Shown: positions 25,334 through 34,901, counted from the stretch's first letter. The stretch is DNA of 64,000 nt from Anaerolineaceae bacterium (GCA_020634165.1 JACKCF010000004.1:62001-126000); one strand, 5' to 3'. Notes: generated from the letters alone by a model not told the origin. Numbers and translations are program-made.

Positions 25334-27841
25334 ATGTTATACGCAGAAATCGCCATCAATACGCCGGTTGAACAGACGTATCACTACCATGTTCCCGATA
25401 CGTTTCCTGAACTGAAGATCGGGCATTTGGTGCGCGTCAGCTTTGGCACGGCGATGCAACCGGGCATCATCGTTGGGCTGAGCGATGGGCTGCCGCCGGA
25501 ATTGGCAGAGATCAAAACCAAACCTGTGCTGCAACTGCTTGATCCGCGTCCGGTGATGACGCCAATGCACATCGAATTGGGCCAATGGATGGCCGAGCGC
25601 TACCTGACGCCGATTGGTCAATGTCTTTGGCTGATGCTGCCACCAGGAATCACAGGCACCAGCCAAATGATGATCGAGCTACTTGAACCATCAGCAGAGC
25701 CGAGCGGGGCGGTTCAGCAGCAGATTGTCGATGCCTTACGCGATGAAGGTGATATGACGCGCAAGCAGCTCGAAAAACTGCTCAAACGTAAAAACTTACA
25801 GTCGGCGCTGAGAGCATTGGAAGACGCTGGCACCATTCAACAGGAAGCTTCGCTGGCGCCGCCATCGGCACGGCCAAAGGCGGTACGGACGGCGACGCTG
25901 CTGGTCGCGGAAGAAGACCTGGCTGGCTGGCGATTAAGTCCGTCACAGCGGCGGATCGTCAAACTACTGGCGAGGTTCCCGCAGGGGCTGGATGCCAGCG
26001 TGGTGTACGACGAAACAGGCGCGAATGCCAGTACGCTTAAGGCGCTGGAAGATCGCGGATTGGTCGCACGAGGATCGCGCAGCGTCTACAGGGATTCGCT
26101 GGCAGATCATGATTTTATCCCTACGGAACAGCTTGAACTCACAGGCGACCAGCAGCGGGTATGGAACAGCATCCGTGAGGGACTGGATCATCAGCAGGCA
26201 GATGCTAGGGACAACAGCGGCTTTGCCTATCTGCTGCATGGCGTGACTGGCAGCGGCAAGACGGAAATCTACCTGCGCGCGATAGACCATGTGCTCAAGC
26301 AAGGTCGGCAGGCAATTTTTCTGGTGCCGGAAATTGCCCTGACACCACAGACGATTCAGCGAGTAGCGGCACGATTCCCCGATCAGGTGGCGATAGTTCA
26401 TGGCAGCCTGAGTACAGGCGAGCGCTACGACAACTGGCGACGGGCGCGTAAAGGTGAAATTCAGGTGGTGGTCGGGACGCGCTCGGCGCTCTTTACACCT
26501 CTGCCGGACATCGGCCTGATTATCCTTGATGAGGAGCACGACCACAGCTATAAACATGCCCCACCCTTTAACCCGCCATACTATGATGCGCGCATGGTTG
26601 CGGAACAGATCGCGAGGACGAACCACGCAACGCTCTTGCTGGGTAGTGCGACCCCAGCTATGGAAACGTTTTATCGGGCGCAGCATCAGGAATTGGGCTA
26701 TTTGCACCTGCCGAATCGCATCATTGGCCACCGCAACCGCGTAGAAATGCAGGCGGAGCGCATCGGAAAAGTGACGGTCTATAAACCAGGCGAAGGCGCG
26801 GCTATGACTGCCGATCTGCCGCCCGTTGAAGTCGTCGATATGCGCGAGGAACTCAAACGCGGGAATCGCGGCATGTTCAGCCAAGCCCTGCACGAAGCGC
26901 TCAAGCAGGTGGTCGAAAATCATCAGCAAGCGATTTTGCTGCTGAATCGGCGCGGAACCGCCAGTTACGTTTTCTGCCGAGACTGCGGCTATAAAGTGGA
27001 GTGCCCGCGCTGCGATACATCCATGACCTACCATCGAGTGGACGAAATGCTGCACTGCCATCGCTGTGGCTATCAGCAGATGTCGCCCACGCGCTGCCCA
27101 GAATGTGGCAGTGACCGGATTCGCTATTTTGGGGCGGGTACGCAGCAGGTCGAGGACGAACTCAAGCGCGTGCTGCCAGATGTGCGCGTCATCCGGTGGG
27201 ATGCGGATACCGTTATGCAGCCGGATATGCACGAGGAAATTCTGGCGCGGTTTGTTCAACAGCAGGCCGATGTGCTGGTTGGCACACAGATGATCGCCAA
27301 GGGGTTGGATTTGCCATTGGTGACGCTGGTCGGCGTGGTGAGCGCAGACCCCGGATTGGCACTGCCAGACTTCCGGGCAGATGAACGCGCCTTCCAGCTA
27401 TTGACCCAGGTAGCGGGCCGGGCCGGACGCGGTATCCTGGGCGGGCAGGTTATCATTCAGACGTACCAACCGGAGCATCCGAGCATCGCGCATGCATCGC
27501 AACACGACTATACGGGCTTTTACGCGCATGAACTGCTCAATCGACGCGAACTGGGCTATCCGCCGTTCCGACGGATGGCGCGCATTCTGGTGCAATCGAC
27601 GCATCCGGTGAATGTACAGCGGGAAGCTGAACGAGTCGCGGAAACATTACGGCACCGCATCAACCAGATGAAGCTGACCGATACCACGTTGATCGGGCCA
27701 GCGCCGTGTTTTTATGGTCGGATTGATCGCAATTATCGCTGGCATGTGCTCATTCGCAGCCAGGACCCGACGCCGCTGCTCCAGGGGTTACAATTGCGCA
27801 GCGGCATCTATGTCGATCTTGACGTGCAGGATGTTCTCTAG
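25334..27841 (+). CDS. priA: Primosomal protein N' (replication restart helicase)
   Basis: PriA recognises stalled replication forks and reloads the replicative helicase. At 835 residues it is slightly longer than E. coli PriA (732). The DNA-binding domain occupies the first 100 residues. The helicase core shows Walker A GVTGSGKTEIY, DEEH and LLLGSATPA, and the zinc-binding insert has paired cysteines (CRDCGYKVECPRC ... CHRCGY ... CPECGS), eight in all. The extra length comes mostly from the winged-helix region around residues 120-250. It follows the Eis-like gene by 10 bases and may share its transcript. Confidence 0.97.
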   Translation: MLYAEIAINTPVEQTYHYHVPDTFPELKIGHLVRVSFGTAMQPGIIVGLSDGLPPELAEIKTKPVLQLLDPRPVMTPMHIELGQWMAERYLTPIGQCLWLMLPPGITGTSQMMIELLEPSAEPSGAVQQQIVDALRDEGDMTRKQLEKLLKRKNLQSALRALEDAGTIQQEASLAPPSARPKAVRTATLLVAEEDLAGWRLSPSQRRIVKLLARFPQGLDASVVYDETGANASTLKALEDRGLVARGSRSVYRDSLADHDFIPTEQLELTGDQQRVWNSIREGLDHQQADARDNSGFAYLLHGVTGSGKTEIYLRAIDHVLKQGRQAIFLVPEIALTPQTIQRVAARFPDQVAIVHGSLSTGERYDNWRRARKGEIQVVVGTRSALFTPLPDIGLIILDEEHDHSYKHAPPFNPPYYDARMVAEQIARTNHATLLLGSATPAMETFYRAQHQELGYLHLPNRIIGHRNRVEMQAERIGKVTVYKPGEGAAMTADLPPVEVVDMREELKRGNRGMFSQALHEALKQVVENHQQAILLLNRRGTASYVFCRDCGYKVECPRCDTSMTYHRVDEMLHCHRCGYQQMSPTRCPECGSDRIRYFGAGTQQVEDELKRVLPDVRVIRWDADTVMQPDMHEEILARFVQQQADVLVGTQMIAKGLDLPLVTLVGVVSADPGLALPDFRADERAFQLLTQVAGRAGRGILGGQVIIQTYQPEHPSIAHASQHDYTGFYAHELLNRRELGYPPFRRMARILVQSTHPVNVQREAERVAETLRHRINQMKLTDTTLIGPAPCFYGRIDRNYRWHVLIRSQDPTPLLQGLQLRSGIYVDLDVQDVL

Positions 27842-27843
27842 AC

Positions 27844-27870
27844 AAAAAAGAGCGCAGCTTATCTGCGCTC
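27844..27870 (-). terminator. Rho-independent terminator of the MoxR gene
   Basis: On the minus strand GAGCGCAG, a 5-base loop, CTGCGCTC and TTTTTTG follow the MoxR stop. The T tract is only on that side, so it mainly serves the minus-strand gene, though the hairpin also ends just after priA. Confidence 0.85.
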
Positions 27871-27878
27871 CCCGTTAG

Positions 27879-28853
27879 CTAGTTCCAGCGATTGCGGCGA
27901 GTGGTCCCACCGAAGCCGCGACTGCCACGCCCTCCACCAATGTCATCATCACCCTGGCTACGGGCCATTGCTCGCTTGGCTTTCTGGACGTCACTCTCAT
28001 GCTTGAGCAGGACCGTCAGAGTGGTTTCAAGCGTTTTACTGTCGATACCATCGGCATTGAGCATGACGAGGGCTTTGGCCCAGTCAATCGTTTCGCTGAC
28101 GCTGGGATTCTTCTTCAGATCAAGGCCGCGCAGGCTTTGAACAACCTGAACGGCTTCACTCGCCAGTTTTTCGCTCATTTCCGGTACGCGACTGCGAACG
28201 ATCTGTAATTCGGCATCGTGCGTGGGATAGTCCACGAAGAGGTACAGGCAGCGGCGTTTGAGCGCTTCGGAAAGTTCGCGGGTGTTGTTACTGGTCAGCA
28301 GGACGACCGGCTTGTGTTTGGCAGCGATTGTGCCCAATTCCGGCACGGACACCTGGAAGTCAGACAGAATTTCCAGCAGAAAAGCTTCAAACTCGGCATC
28401 CGCGCGGTCGATCTCATCAATCAACAGGACGACCTGCTTTTCGCTGGTGATGGCTTGCAACAGAGGCCGCGCCAGAAGGAAGCGCTCGCTAAAGAAGACA
28501 TCCTCTTCTGAACCAAGCCTGTCAGCCGCTTCGGTCAGGGTGCCCGTTTCGCTGAGGATTTCGCTGAGTTTATCACGCAGAAGCTGTGTATAGAGCATCT
28601 GCTTGGCATATTCCCACTCGTAGAGCGCTTTGCTTTCATCCAGGCCTTCATAGCATTGCAAACGGATCAGTGGCATGCCGGTTGCGCCAGCCCATGCTTT
28701 TGCCAGTTCTGTCTTGCCGACGCCTGCCGGACCTTCCGCCAGCAGGGGTTTACCAAGCTGGGCTGCCAAATACATCACTGTAGAGATTTCATCAGTCGCG
28801 ATATATTGCTGCCCGGCGAGGGCATTGGTAACCTGGCCAACGTTTTCAAACAT
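27879..28853 (-). CDS. MoxR family AAA+ ATPase
   Basis: A 324-residue MoxR-type AAA+ chaperone. Walker A is GPAGVGKTELAKAWA and Walker B VVLLIDEIDRADAEFEAFLLE. The sensor 1 region reads VVLLTSNNTRELSEALKRRC. The lid has 'PEMSEKLASEAVQVVQSLRGLDL'. The C terminus ends in a Gly/Arg-rich tail (GGGRGSRGFGGTTRR). MoxR proteins usually act with a VWA or DUF58 protein in the same operon; here none is adjacent on either side. Target unknown. Confidence 0.92.
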   Translation of the reverse strand: MFENVGQVTNALAGQQYIATDEISTVMYLAAQLGKPLLAEGPAGVGKTELAKAWAGATGMPLIRLQCYEGLDESKALYEWEYAKQMLYTQLLRDKLSEILSETGTLTEAADRLGSEEDVFFSERFLLARPLLQAITSEKQVVLLIDEIDRADAEFEAFLLEILSDFQVSVPELGTIAAKHKPVVLLTSNNTRELSEALKRRCLYLFVDYPTHDAELQIVRSRVPEMSEKLASEAVQVVQSLRGLDLKKNPSVSETIDWAKALVMLNADGIDSKTLETTLTVLLKHESDVQKAKRAMARSQGDDDIGGGRGSRGFGGTTRRNRWN

Positions 28854-28931
28854 AATGGCTCCATTTCTTCAAGAAGTTGTTTGATGCGGCACTCGGCTGT
28901 TTGGCTCTGCCGCGAATTTGCGGTGGTGCGA

Positions 28932-28975
28932 TAAGGGGGCACGGTCTTGCGCCGTGCACGAGCGAGTCCCCCTTA
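28932..28975. repeat. Compound palindrome upstream of the MoxR gene
   Basis: TAAGGGGG and CCCCCTTA form an outer stem; GCACGG and CCGTGC form an inner stem with a 7-base loop. The GGGCACGG...CCGTGC...CCCTTAC composition resembles the palindromes at 2195 and 30281. The rest of the 235-base gap to the next gene (28854-29088) shows nothing clear. Confidence 0.55.
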
Positions 28976-29088
28976 CTATACTGCTCTGATTGGTTAACTT
29001 GCAACTAGACCAAATGACAGTTTGATGAAAACGTATTATGTGTCGGCTGGCACTTGCTGCTAATGTAGGACCTGTTTACACTGACGCC

Positions 29089-30270
29089 ATGACTGAACTG
29101 CTTTTGATTTCTCGCTGCCCACCCTACCCACTCTATCTGGGTGATCGTTTGATTGTCTGGCATCTGGTGCGGGAATTGGCCGCGCGTGGCTACCAAATTG
29201 ATATGGTAGCGATGACGCAGCGCCCTGAAGATGCCAAGGAACAAGCCGCTTATGCCGATATGTTCCGCAGCGTGCATTTATTCCCGGAAAAACCCCGTTC
29301 AACAGCATCATATATTCAGCGACTGATGCTGCCACAGAAGCGTTTTCCTCAAAAGGGGGCAGATGCCTGGTCTCCAGAGATGTGGCAAAGAACCAGCGAA
29401 CTGATCCAGAAGCATGATTATGACGTAGTGCAGCTTTTCGGCGGCGTGCATGTGTATGAGTTCGCCCATCTGCTGAAAGGCCTGCCAAGCGTCATCACGC
29501 CGTATGAGTCGTATAGTCTGCTGCTGAAGCGGCAGTTGGCGCAACAGTGGGCACCAGGGACACAGGTCAACCAGTGGGCAGCAGCAGCCTATGAGCGCTT
29601 CATGTATACATCTTATGGTCACACCGTTGTTCTAGCTGATCCTGATCGAGAAGAACTACTGCAACTGAATCCCAATTTGTCCATCAGTGTGATTCCCAAC
29701 GGCATTGATCTGGATGCATTCCAGCCAGCGGAAACGATACGCGATGATGCGACGCTGTTATTTGTTGGCAACTATGAATACGCGCCTAATCTGGATGCGG
29801 CATTTTTTCTTATCAACGAGGTTATGCCGCGTGTATTGACTACTATTCAAGATGCCAGGTTGCAGCTTGTTGGCCATGCGCCCCCGCCAGACTTACAGGC
29901 AGCGGCCAGCGAGTCGGTCGATGTGATCGGCTCCGTGCCGGAAGTGCAGCCGTATCTGGCACACGCAACAGCGTTTGTCTGCCCGCTGCGGATTGGCGCA
30001 GGCATCAAGAATAAGGTGCTGGAAGCGCTGGCCATGCGTGTGCCACTGGTCGCCAACCCGATTGCGGTTGATGGCATCGATGTGGTGCATGAGGAATCGG
30101 CGCTGGTCGCAGAGCCGGACCAGCTAGCTAATACGGTCATTCGGTTGCTAGAGGATAAGCAGTTACAAGCAAGACTAGCCGAAAGTGGCCGAATGCTGAT
30201 CGAGGCGAAGTACAGTTGGACGCATGTCGCGGACCAGTATGAGGCGTTGTATAAGCAGGCGAAACGCTAG
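29089..30270 (+). CDS. Glycosyltransferase (GT-B, group 1)
   Basis: A 393-residue GT-B enzyme. The frame extends to 29038 but the ATG at 29089 is chosen because it starts directly with the first strand (MTELLLISRCPPYPLYLGD), a start typical of sugar transferases of the EpsH/PEP-CTERM-linked type. The donor domain has 'TLLFVGNYEYAPNLDAAFFLINEVMP', 'VIGSVPEVQPYLAHATAFVCPLRIGAGIKNKVLEA' in two blocks and a conserved Glu. It is a lone gene with minus-strand genes on both sides. Product unknown; cell-surface polysaccharide is likely. Confidence 0.85.
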   Translation: MTELLLISRCPPYPLYLGDRLIVWHLVRELAARGYQIDMVAMTQRPEDAKEQAAYADMFRSVHLFPEKPRSTASYIQRLMLPQKRFPQKGADAWSPEMWQRTSELIQKHDYDVVQLFGGVHVYEFAHLLKGLPSVITPYESYSLLLKRQLAQQWAPGTQVNQWAAAAYERFMYTSYGHTVVLADPDREELLQLNPNLSISVIPNGIDLDAFQPAETIRDDATLLFVGNYEYAPNLDAAFFLINEVMPRVLTTIQDARLQLVGHAPPPDLQAAASESVDVIGSVPEVQPYLAHATAFVCPLRIGAGIKNKVLEALAMRVPLVANPIAVDGIDVVHEESALVAEPDQLANTVIRLLEDKQLQARLAESGRMLIEAKYSWTHVADQYEALYKQAKR

Positions 30271-30280
30271 TATTTCGGAC

Positions 30281-30300
30281 GCAGCATGCTGCACCCTTAC
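30281..30300. repeat. Palindrome GCAGCATGCTGC with CCCTTAC tail
   Basis: A perfect 12-base palindrome is followed by ACCCTTACGATGCG. The tail resembles CCCCTACGATCTGCG after the 8343 element. It lies in the convergent gap after the glycosyltransferase. Confidence 0.5.
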
Positions 30301-30311
30301 GATGCGTAAAA

Positions 30312-31550
30312 TTACAAGGAAGACAGAGAGCGTTTCTGCTGGAGATAGGTTTTTATCTGTTCAGCGGCGACGGCAGCTTCGATATTGAAGTTGTGCATGG
30401 CGCCTTTGCCTTTGTAGTAAGTCCCCACAAGGTACAAACCTGGATAACCTAAAATCTGGCGACCATTGGGATGCGTGCTGGTATCGCGAATGGGCCAGCC
30501 ACGCTCACCATTGGGGCCGATTTCCCATTCACAGCCCGCAGCCTTCTCTGCGGGAACGTCGCTCATGGGCAGATCGACCTTAAGGTACTCATGCAGGACA
30601 GGATAGTAGCCTGTTGCCAGGATGAGGATATCTGCTTCCTGGGTCGTGCCGTCATTGAAGTAGAGCGTTTTGCCTTCGCAATGCGTGATCTCCGCGATTT
30701 TGGGCTGGACCTTGCCGGCCTTGACCGCATCAAGCAGTTCCGGGCCAGCATAGGGCGTCAGACCGCCCTGTCCTGGTGGTGGCGGAGTCAGACCGTATTT
30801 TTCCGCAGCGGGATAATCGAACTTACCCAGGAAACCAAGCAGTTTATTGCACCAGCCGCGCGGCAAAATGGCATCAGCGACCATCAGCCAGAAGTGCTTC
30901 GATAATCCTAAAGGAAAGCGGCGGCGCAGGACGATGCCAGCACGAATGAGAATGGTCGTATGCTGGGCGACATCGCCCGCTTCAACACTGATATCGACGC
31001 CGCTGGGACCACTGCCGATGACGATCACCTTTTTGCCCTGGATTTGGTCCGGCGAACGGTAATCATGCGCGTGGAGGACTTCGCCCGTAAAGCCAGATAC
31101 TTTATTCTGCAAATCCTGTGGAATGACAGGATGGCCGAAAATACCTGTCGCACTGATAACAACCGGATACAGCCATGTGCCTCGGTCGGTTTCGACGCGC
31201 CAGAGGTCCCCTGCCGGGGTGACGCTATGCACGGTTACGCCGAGTTCAATGTTGAAATCATGGGATTTTACGAAATCATCAAGGTAGCTGTAGTACTGGG
31301 CACCAGTCGGGAAGACCCCATAGTCTTTCGGGAATGGTGCTTCTGGCATATGCGAATAATAGCGCGACGTGTTCAGCGTCAGCGAGGGATACAGGCTGCA
31401 CCACGTCGAGCCAATGACGTTGGCGCGGTCCACGACTTTATAGGTGATCCTGGCTTGTTCCAGCGCATAGGCGGTGGCGATCCCTGCGGGACCGGCCCCA
31501 ATGACGAGGACATCCTCCGCCGCGCGTTGCGGTTGTTGTGGCTGTGTCAT
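30312..31550 (-). CDS. Flavin-containing monooxygenase-like protein
   Basis: A 412-residue FAD/NADPH protein. The FAD motif reads LVIGAGPAGIATAYALE, the NADPH motif VIGSGPSGVDISVE, and between them lies the FMO signature FTGEVLHAHDY (FxGxxxHxxxY). 'LILATGYYP' near the end matches the ATG-type motif of flavin monooxygenases. Members oxidise N- or S-containing small molecules or act as Baeyer-Villiger enzymes. No membrane segment. Neighbours give no substrate hint: a glycosyltransferase converges on it, and the TIR-like gene lies 69 bases beyond its stop side. Activity is inferred from motifs. Confidence 0.9.
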   Translation of the reverse strand: MTQPQQPQRAAEDVLVIGAGPAGIATAYALEQARITYKVVDRANVIGSTWCSLYPSLTLNTSRYYSHMPEAPFPKDYGVFPTGAQYYSYLDDFVKSHDFNIELGVTVHSVTPAGDLWRVETDRGTWLYPVVISATGIFGHPVIPQDLQNKVSGFTGEVLHAHDYRSPDQIQGKKVIVIGSGPSGVDISVEAGDVAQHTTILIRAGIVLRRRFPLGLSKHFWLMVADAILPRGWCNKLLGFLGKFDYPAAEKYGLTPPPPGQGGLTPYAGPELLDAVKAGKVQPKIAEITHCEGKTLYFNDGTTQEADILILATGYYPVLHEYLKVDLPMSDVPAEKAAGCEWEIGPNGERGWPIRDTSTHPNGRQILGYPGLYLVGTYYKGKGAMHNFNIEAAVAAEQIKTYLQQKRSLSSL

Positions 31551-31619
31551 GATGCAGCTTTGTTGGTTGCAAACTCAAAGATAGTAAAGGCGATTGCGCA
31601 TTGATGCAAATCGCTGGTC

Positions 31620-32333
31620 TTATGGTGTCGCTGTTGGCTCTACGGCAGGTACGGCCGATTGCTCGGCGGCTGCGGTCTGGGTCGCCACAATGATGGCCTG
31701 GGTCGCCTGTCGATCCAAAGGTAACTGGGTCGCTGTCGCTTCCAAAAAGCCACGATCACGGGTAGACGCTGCCTCTACTGTTGCCGGGAAATTGGCGGCA
31801 TCTTCGGTTGTGCGCGGCTGCAAGCCATCCAGCGTTGGGTGTAAGAGCGTGGCGATCATGGTCTCACGGGCGGCATTTTCGGTGGCATATTCATCAACTG
31901 GGAAGCCAATCGTGCCATCCGTTAGGCTGGTAACTGCCCAGAAGAAGACAATGACTGCTGCTGTGCCAATCAGGGCCAGCAACAGCCAGTTGCGCTGGCG
32001 GGTTTGCCTGGTGATCTGAGCATGCAGAACATGGTTAACAATGCGGTTGATGGTACTTTTCTGGCTGAAGTCCGCGTCGGTCAGGTCGAGTGTGTGCAGG
32101 GATATATCTTCAGGCACCGAAGCAGGTTCAATGACCAGCGGGATGATGTTTTTGCCCACTTTTTTGGCGCGATTAATAGCCTGCTGAACTTCACCATCTT
32201 GCAAGGATTGCGGCGTGGCCAACACCAGCAGTGTGGCTTTGTCAAGCGCAGTCAAACGGCGCGAACTGGCCAATGCGTTTTGCAACTGCCGGGCGAGTTC
32301 TGATTGTGCCGGACTAAATGCGATATCAAGCAT
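31620..32333 (-). CDS. TIR-like domain membrane protein
   Basis: A 237-residue protein. The first 110 residues resemble a TIR domain: 'DIAFSPAQSELARQLQNAL' (strand and first helix), 'TLLVLATPQSLQDGEVQQAINRAKKVGKNIIPLVIE' in two blocks, the latter with an acidic residue where NADase TIR domains have their catalytic Glu. The usual box 1 (FxSYSxxD) and the W of box 2 are altered. One membrane helix follows (about 125-150) and then a C-terminal 80-residue Thr/Ala-rich outside tail ending in repeated TPTATP. The layout TIR-TM-stalk suggests a membrane sensor or anchor. NADase activity is uncertain. Confidence 0.6.
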   Translation of the reverse strand: MLDIAFSPAQSELARQLQNALASSRRLTALDKATLLVLATPQSLQDGEVQQAINRAKKVGKNIIPLVIEPASVPEDISLHTLDLTDADFSQKSTINRIVNHVLHAQITRQTRQRNWLLLALIGTAAVIVFFWAVTSLTDGTIGFPVDEYATENAARETMIATLLHPTLDGLQPRTTEDAANFPATVEAASTRDRGFLEATATQLPLDRQATQAIIVATQTAAAEQSAVPAVEPTATP

Positions 32334-32445
32334 GTTGTCTCTCTAGTTTGTGCATTACTTCACAGATGCCATCATGGTACATCTTCGGATAGACGCACTC
32401 AAGCGAAAGCAGCATTTTCTACTGCAACTATTATGTCCACCAGAC

Positions 32446-34677
32446 TCAGCGACGTGGTTGGAGCGTTCTCAAATAGTTGACAACATCCCAACGCTCGTTC
32501 TCGGTGAGTGCAGGATTACAGGCCGGAACGTTGCGCCAACCACTCACGGTGATGTTGTACAGTTCATCGTCGCGGAACGCATTGACCTGCTGTAAGAGCG
32601 TCGGGAAATCGGTCGCGCTCACCCAGTCACGACAATCCACCTGATAAATAGCCAAGCCTCTATCAAGTGACGCCGCATCCGGCAGCACGGTATTCACGTG
32701 TTCTGGCAGAGGATTGCGTAACTCAGCAATCTGCTCCTGCTGCTGGATAATAAACAGCGTGCCGATCATCATCGCTACGATTGTGATGACAATCACACCA
32801 ATGGCAATGAGGACATTCTGTGCGGAGAAATCCATATTGCGCTGCGCATAACTGGTGATGGGCGGAATGGCGATGTAAGCAATAGCGGCAATCACCATCA
32901 GGATGGACGCAATCGTCAGCGGCGTTGGCGGGCGCGACTGAATCACGGCAGCATCGGCGCTGATGTTCCATTCAAAGGCGGCACGATAACGGCTGCCGTC
33001 TTCGAGTCGAATATCAAGCGTGCTCCACCAGACTCCAGGCTCATCAATCGTATCGTTGGCGGAGACATACAGTCCGGCATCAAGTGGATCAGCTTCGTCT
33101 GCTGTACTGCGAATGTCACGTGATGGGCTGCTGGTGACCATTTCGATCCGAGCATTCTGAACAGGCTCGTCGTTGCGTTCCAGCACGATGTCATAGGTGT
33201 TCACGCCTGGGCCACCAGGAGCAACCGTCATGCTCACAGTCAAGTCGTCAACCTGGCGACTGGCACGGGGAGTTTCTGCTTGCTGCTTCAAAAATTCAGG
33301 CTGGGGCGTAGGTGTGGCGCTGAGGCCAGCAGCGGTCACTACCGCGAAAATCACCACCAGAGCTTCAATACGTAATGATCCCATGAAGCGGCTGGCCCAC
33401 TGTGCTGGCTGGCGCAGGAAGGCGAAGCGATCTAGCAGTTGGGGCCGCAGAGCCAAGTGGTGCAGTAACCCAATGAAGAGCAGCAAAGCAACCATCAACA
33501 GTTTGATGAAAAGGGCCACGCCATAGGAGCTGGTAATGGTATCACCCGATAGGAACCAGTTGCTGCTGTTGTAGATACCAGTAGCAACGACGATTACCAC
33601 CGCACCCGTGACAGCCCGACTGAAGCGGCGCATGACAGCGACCAGGGCACCCTGTCGCTGCTCTGAGTTATAAGGTGCGAGCGCTGTCGGAAGTATGGCC
33701 ACCAGGGCAAGAATACCACCTATCCAGAAAGCGACAGCGACGGTGTGCAGCCAATGCATCGCGATGCCCAACCAGGGCACGATCAGGGAACCAGCGGCAT
33801 GACTATTGATGGCCTGGGCACCGAGCATCAGGGCAACCAGGTAAGTATTGCCAGTCCACATGGCGCGCGTCAGCGAGGGGGCTGTATCGCGATAGACACG
33901 GCTGAGGATCATCAGGCCACCGCTGACGACCAGAAAGAAAATGCGGGCGTTCCAAACATCGCCAAAGCGGGACCCAATGCGGACCACCTGCCATAATCCA
34001 TCAAAAACCGCACGGCTGGCATCAACATTGAAAAAAACCATCGTCTGCTGAACCAGAGCCAGGATGCTGGCGGCAATCGCCAACAAATAGCCCGCAACAA
34101 GCAACCGATTGAGGCGGCCCAAGACGCGCGGTGGCAGGTTGCCTACACGGAATTCCTTGCTACCCCAGGCTGGAACCAGCACATAAGCATAGAGTGCGAA
34201 TGTTCCAAAGAGCAGGAACATGGCCGCATCGAGCAATGTTTTCCAGATGATTTCCAGCGGAATGGGCAGGTCGGATGCCTCTGAACTCTGCAAATCGGCG
34301 GCAGCATCGCCCACAAAGAAAACACGACTTTCCACGACGACGTGGCCATCACTGGCGAAAGCAGGCCGCAGTTCCACGATATAGCTGCCATCGCCGATGG
34401 TGCCGGATGGAATTTGCAGTGAAAGTAAGGTGTTATCGTCAGGATCAACCTGGCCAGAAGCAATGATGGTGCCGGACTCATCACGCAGGTTGAGGCTGCT
34501 GTAATTGGGTTCGAGGGCTTCGCTAAACCAGTATTGGAGGCGGGTCGGTGGTCGTTCGAGAGTGGCGCGATCCTGGGGGATGCTGCGAACGATGTATCCA
34601 TGAGCGCTAGTCGTCAGGGTGAGGCTGAAAAGCAGTCCCAGCCAGATCGTCAGCAGCGCCAGACGAGCTTTTTTCAT
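32446..34677 (-). CDS. CopC-CopD fusion with degenerate cytochrome c-like tail
   Basis: A 743-residue protein of copper homeostasis type. The signal peptide ends TSA|HGY, leaving an N-terminal His typical of the CopC copper site; the CopC domain occupies about 25-125. Eight or more membrane helices of CopD follow (about 150-470), then an outside beta domain (about 500-600), a further helix pair and a C-terminal segment of about 80 residues with the cytochrome c pattern (RGLAIYQVDCRDW..., DDELYNITVSGW, LTENERWDVVNYLRTL). The CxxCH haem site is missing: the first Cys stays, the rest reads RDW. The small membrane protein gene 20 bases upstream is probably cotranscribed. Confidence 0.85.
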   Translation of the reverse strand: MKKARLALLTIWLGLLFSLTLTTSAHGYIVRSIPQDRATLERPPTRLQYWFSEALEPNYSSLNLRDESGTIIASGQVDPDDNTLLSLQIPSGTIGDGSYIVELRPAFASDGHVVVESRVFFVGDAAADLQSSEASDLPIPLEIIWKTLLDAAMFLLFGTFALYAYVLVPAWGSKEFRVGNLPPRVLGRLNRLLVAGYLLAIAASILALVQQTMVFFNVDASRAVFDGLWQVVRIGSRFGDVWNARIFFLVVSGGLMILSRVYRDTAPSLTRAMWTGNTYLVALMLGAQAINSHAAGSLIVPWLGIAMHWLHTVAVAFWIGGILALVAILPTALAPYNSEQRQGALVAVMRRFSRAVTGAVVIVVATGIYNSSNWFLSGDTITSSYGVALFIKLLMVALLLFIGLLHHLALRPQLLDRFAFLRQPAQWASRFMGSLRIEALVVIFAVVTAAGLSATPTPQPEFLKQQAETPRASRQVDDLTVSMTVAPGGPGVNTYDIVLERNDEPVQNARIEMVTSSPSRDIRSTADEADPLDAGLYVSANDTIDEPGVWWSTLDIRLEDGSRYRAAFEWNISADAAVIQSRPPTPLTIASILMVIAAIAYIAIPPITSYAQRNMDFSAQNVLIAIGVIVITIVAMMIGTLFIIQQQEQIAELRNPLPEHVNTVLPDAASLDRGLAIYQVDCRDWVSATDFPTLLQQVNAFRDDELYNITVSGWRNVPACNPALTENERWDVVNYLRTLQPRR

Positions 34678-34697
34678 GATGTACGATTCGTTTCAGG

Positions 34698-34901
34698 TTA
34701 CTTCAGGGCAAAATGGTCACTGTCCATTGGGGCCGGTTGTTGGTCTTCGATTACGGCGGTGGTTTCTTCTTCGTCGGGCAGGTTGCGGCTGCGGACCCAA
34801 CTCATCACCATCAGCACCAGAAAAAGCAAAATCACACTGATGAAGATGATTTCATCAAACGAACCCAATGCGCCGTGAGCAAAGATAATCGGGATATTCA
34901 T
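34698..34901 (-). CDS. Small single-span membrane protein
   Basis: A 67-residue protein. The ATG at 34901 is chosen over one eight codons earlier because GAGGG lies 3-7 bases before it. It has a short outside N terminus, one helix (about 18-40, IIFISVILLFLVLMVMSWV), a basic boundary (RSR) and an acidic cytoplasmic tail. It lies 20 bases upstream of the CopC-CopD fusion on the same strand, so it is probably its operon partner. No family recognised; small membrane proteins beside CopD in Chloroflexota have no assigned role that I know. Confidence 0.65.
   Translation of the reverse strand: MNIPIIFAHGALGSFDEIIFISVILLFLVLMVMSWVRSRNLPDEEETTAVIEDQQPAPMDSDHFALK

Noticed and set aside
25964..27259. 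Long open frame (431 codons) on the minus strand over priA
   Set aside because: It is antisense to a gene with all PriA motifs, has no ribosome binding site and its translation shows no domain.
32446..32670. Frameshift or sequencing error in the cytochrome c-like end of the CopC-CopD fusion
   Set aside because: The frame continues without a stop and downstream motifs fit the same frame, so the missing CxxCH is a real substitution in this sequence.
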